Positions 14,210 through 14,981 of a stretch of DNA of 14,981 nt are shown piece by piece. The notes beneath the pieces are model-generated. The model made no database searches and had not been told where the DNA came from. It worked only from the letters and a program-made list of their open reading frames with translations. The translations under genes and the position numbers were made by a program. Each line of letters opens with the position of its first letter. Positions within the stretch are counted from its first letter, which is position 1. The stretch is from Verrucomicrobia bacterium 12-59-8 (lineage in GTDB: Bacteria > Verrucomicrobiota > Verrucomicrobiae > Verrucomicrobiales > Verrucomicrobiaceae), in NCBI GenBank assembly GCA_002279765.1, contig NCCR01000096.1:4695-19675 (forward strand), in the 5' to 3' direction.

Positions 14210-14220
14210 AATACCATATA
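14210..14220 (+). promoter_or_regulatory. AATACCATATA element, second copy
   Basis: Identical 11 bases to 11006-11016, again 5 nt before ATG (spacer CTTCC). No good -35 hexamer lies 15-19 bp upstream of it here. Confidence 0.42.
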
Positions 14221-14225
14221 CTTCC

Positions 14226-14840
14226 ATGAATGACACCGCCGCCGCCATTCCTTCTTCCACATCCTCCGTGGCCACATTAATTCAAAACGTATTGGATGCC
14301 CCTAAAATGCGAACCAAAGAGGCGCTCTGGCATATCTATCTGTCAGCCATCACTGATGGGAAAGCTTTGGAATTTGGCGTTTGTAATGGCCACTCTATCA
14401 ACTACATGGCGGCGGTACGGCCAGAAACCTCATTCCATGGGTTTGACAGTTTCACCGGACTACCTGAGAGCTGGAAAAATCATCCCGTAGGATATTTTGC
14501 CACCGACCTGAGCAAGTTGAAATTCCGCGAGAACGTGACACTGCACGTCGGGGAGTTTGAAAAAACTCTACCCGGATATGTGCAGGCCGTTTCACCCCGG
14601 CTGCTTCAAGGCATTCACATCGACTGTGATCTAGGCAGCTCTACGGCAAGCGTATTACGCCACCTGACGCAGCAGATACTCGAGGCAAAGCCGCTCCTGC
14701 TGTTTGATGAGTTCTACAACTATGCAGGCTATGAGCAGCATGAGGCGGGAGCTTTCAGCGCATGGGCCGCTGAAAACGAGGTCAAATTTGAAATCGTTGC
14801 CAGAACTGTACATGAGCAGGTTTTGATCCGCCTTCTGTGA
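14226..14840 (+). CDS. Class I SAM-dependent methyltransferase, TylF-like
   Basis: A 204-aa protein. SAM-binding signs: motif I ALEFGVCNGHS (47-57); acidic strand end FHGFDSFTGLPESW (70-83); then GIHIDCDLGSSTASVL (129-144), which corresponds to the HID-D-Y/LxST motif of TylF/MycF sugar O-methyltransferases with D133 and D135 as metal/substrate acids; and FDEFYNYAGYEQHEAGAF (160-177) with D161-E162. The family methylates sugars or similar hydroxyls. Start 14226 is preferred over the in-frame TTG at 14199; AATACCATATA lies 5 nt ahead. Its stop overlaps the next gene's ATG by one base (14838-14842, TGATG). With the GT gene this suggests decoration of a glycan. Confidence 0.75.
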   Translation: MNDTAAAIPSSTSSVATLIQNVLDAPKMRTKEALWHIYLSAITDGKALEFGVCNGHSINYMAAVRPETSFHGFDSFTGLPESWKNHPVGYFATDLSKLKFRENVTLHVGEFEKTLPGYVQAVSPRLLQGIHIDCDLGSSTASVLRHLTQQILEAKPLLLFDEFYNYAGYEQHEAGAFSAWAAENEVKFEIVARTVHEQVLIRLL

Positions 14841-14981
14841 TGAATCATTTAGACCTGCTCATCAAATGTCTGGCTGGACTACCCATGTCTCTGAATCATG
14901 ACTTTGGGGGCAAATTGAGATACCTCTTTCCGAGGTCAGGGCGGTCGATAACACCCGATTTCTTGTCAAAAGTCATCTTCC
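14840..14981 (+). CDS. Start of unidentified gene, C-terminus outside window
   Basis: ATG at 14840 shares a base with the methyltransferase TGA, and the frame stays open to the end of the window (47 codons). The visible residues start MNHLDLLIKCLAG and include a basic LRYLFPRSGRS stretch. Too short to identify; by its coupling it belongs to the same modification cassette. Confidence 0.5.
   Translation, partial: MNHLDLLIKCLAGLPMSLNHDFGGKLRYLFPRSGRSITPDFLSKVIF

Noticed and set aside
1..14981. CRISPR array, tRNA or rRNA genes, insertion sequence
   Set aside because: No regularly spaced identical repeats, cloverleaf-like sequence, transposase motifs or rRNA-like stretches were seen on either strand.

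Overview
The window looks like the junction between a bacterial chromosome and a block of phage-derived genes. The DNA is GC-rich, and almost no gene has a Shine-Dalgarno sequence. Instead, at least eight gene pairs share an ATGA stop/start overlap. Short intergenic repeats built on CGGCTNAAGCCG recur. Together these features suggest a Verrucomicrobiota-like host (Prosthecobacter/Verrucomicrobium type); this is inference with modest confidence, since no rRNA or marker gene is present.

Left edge (1-1302, minus strand): the N-terminal 434 codons of a type I restriction enzyme R subunit (HsdR), with nuclease and helicase motifs intact and the C-terminus outside the window. A 323-bp divergent spacer (1303-1625) follows. 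It holds a possible hsdR promoter, a perfect 15-bp dyad next to it, and one copy of the CGGCTNAAGCCG hairpin.

Phage block (1626-12625, plus strand): it opens with a large portal protein (738 aa). Instead of the expected terminase, scaffold and capsid genes, a run of short genes follows that look like tail tip, tail fibre and adhesin parts. These are a spike-base protein of the RCAP_Rcc01079 (gene transfer agent) type, a fibre-like protein, a LamG/ConA-like protein, a GGTF-repeat protein and several small unknowns. Lysis-type genes are interspersed: a membrane/coiled-coil protein, an alpha/beta hydrolase with a GHSNG nucleophile motif, a small lipoprotein, a 36-aa membrane peptide, and a lysozyme-like endolysin. 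A cupin-domain protein lies in the same run. Three unidentified proteins (185, 264 and 83 aa, the last glycine-rich) close this part.

Right part (12651-14981, plus strand, visibly less GC-rich): a GT8-like glycosyltransferase, an alpha-helical repeat-like protein, a TylF-type SAM methyltransferase and the start of another gene, all coupled or nearly so. This looks like an acquired glycan-modification cassette that could decorate the tail proteins or the cell surface.

The layout (portal but no terminase, capsid or tape measure; many receptor-binding parts; lysis functions; sugar modification) fits either a rearranged or reduced prophage or a gene-transfer-agent-like particle locus whose other modules lie elsewhere. 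The window alone cannot tell these apart. Several genes (hsdR on the minus strand, 44-, 41- and 36-aa peptides, and the open gene at the right edge) are short or open-ended and were identified by direct translation.
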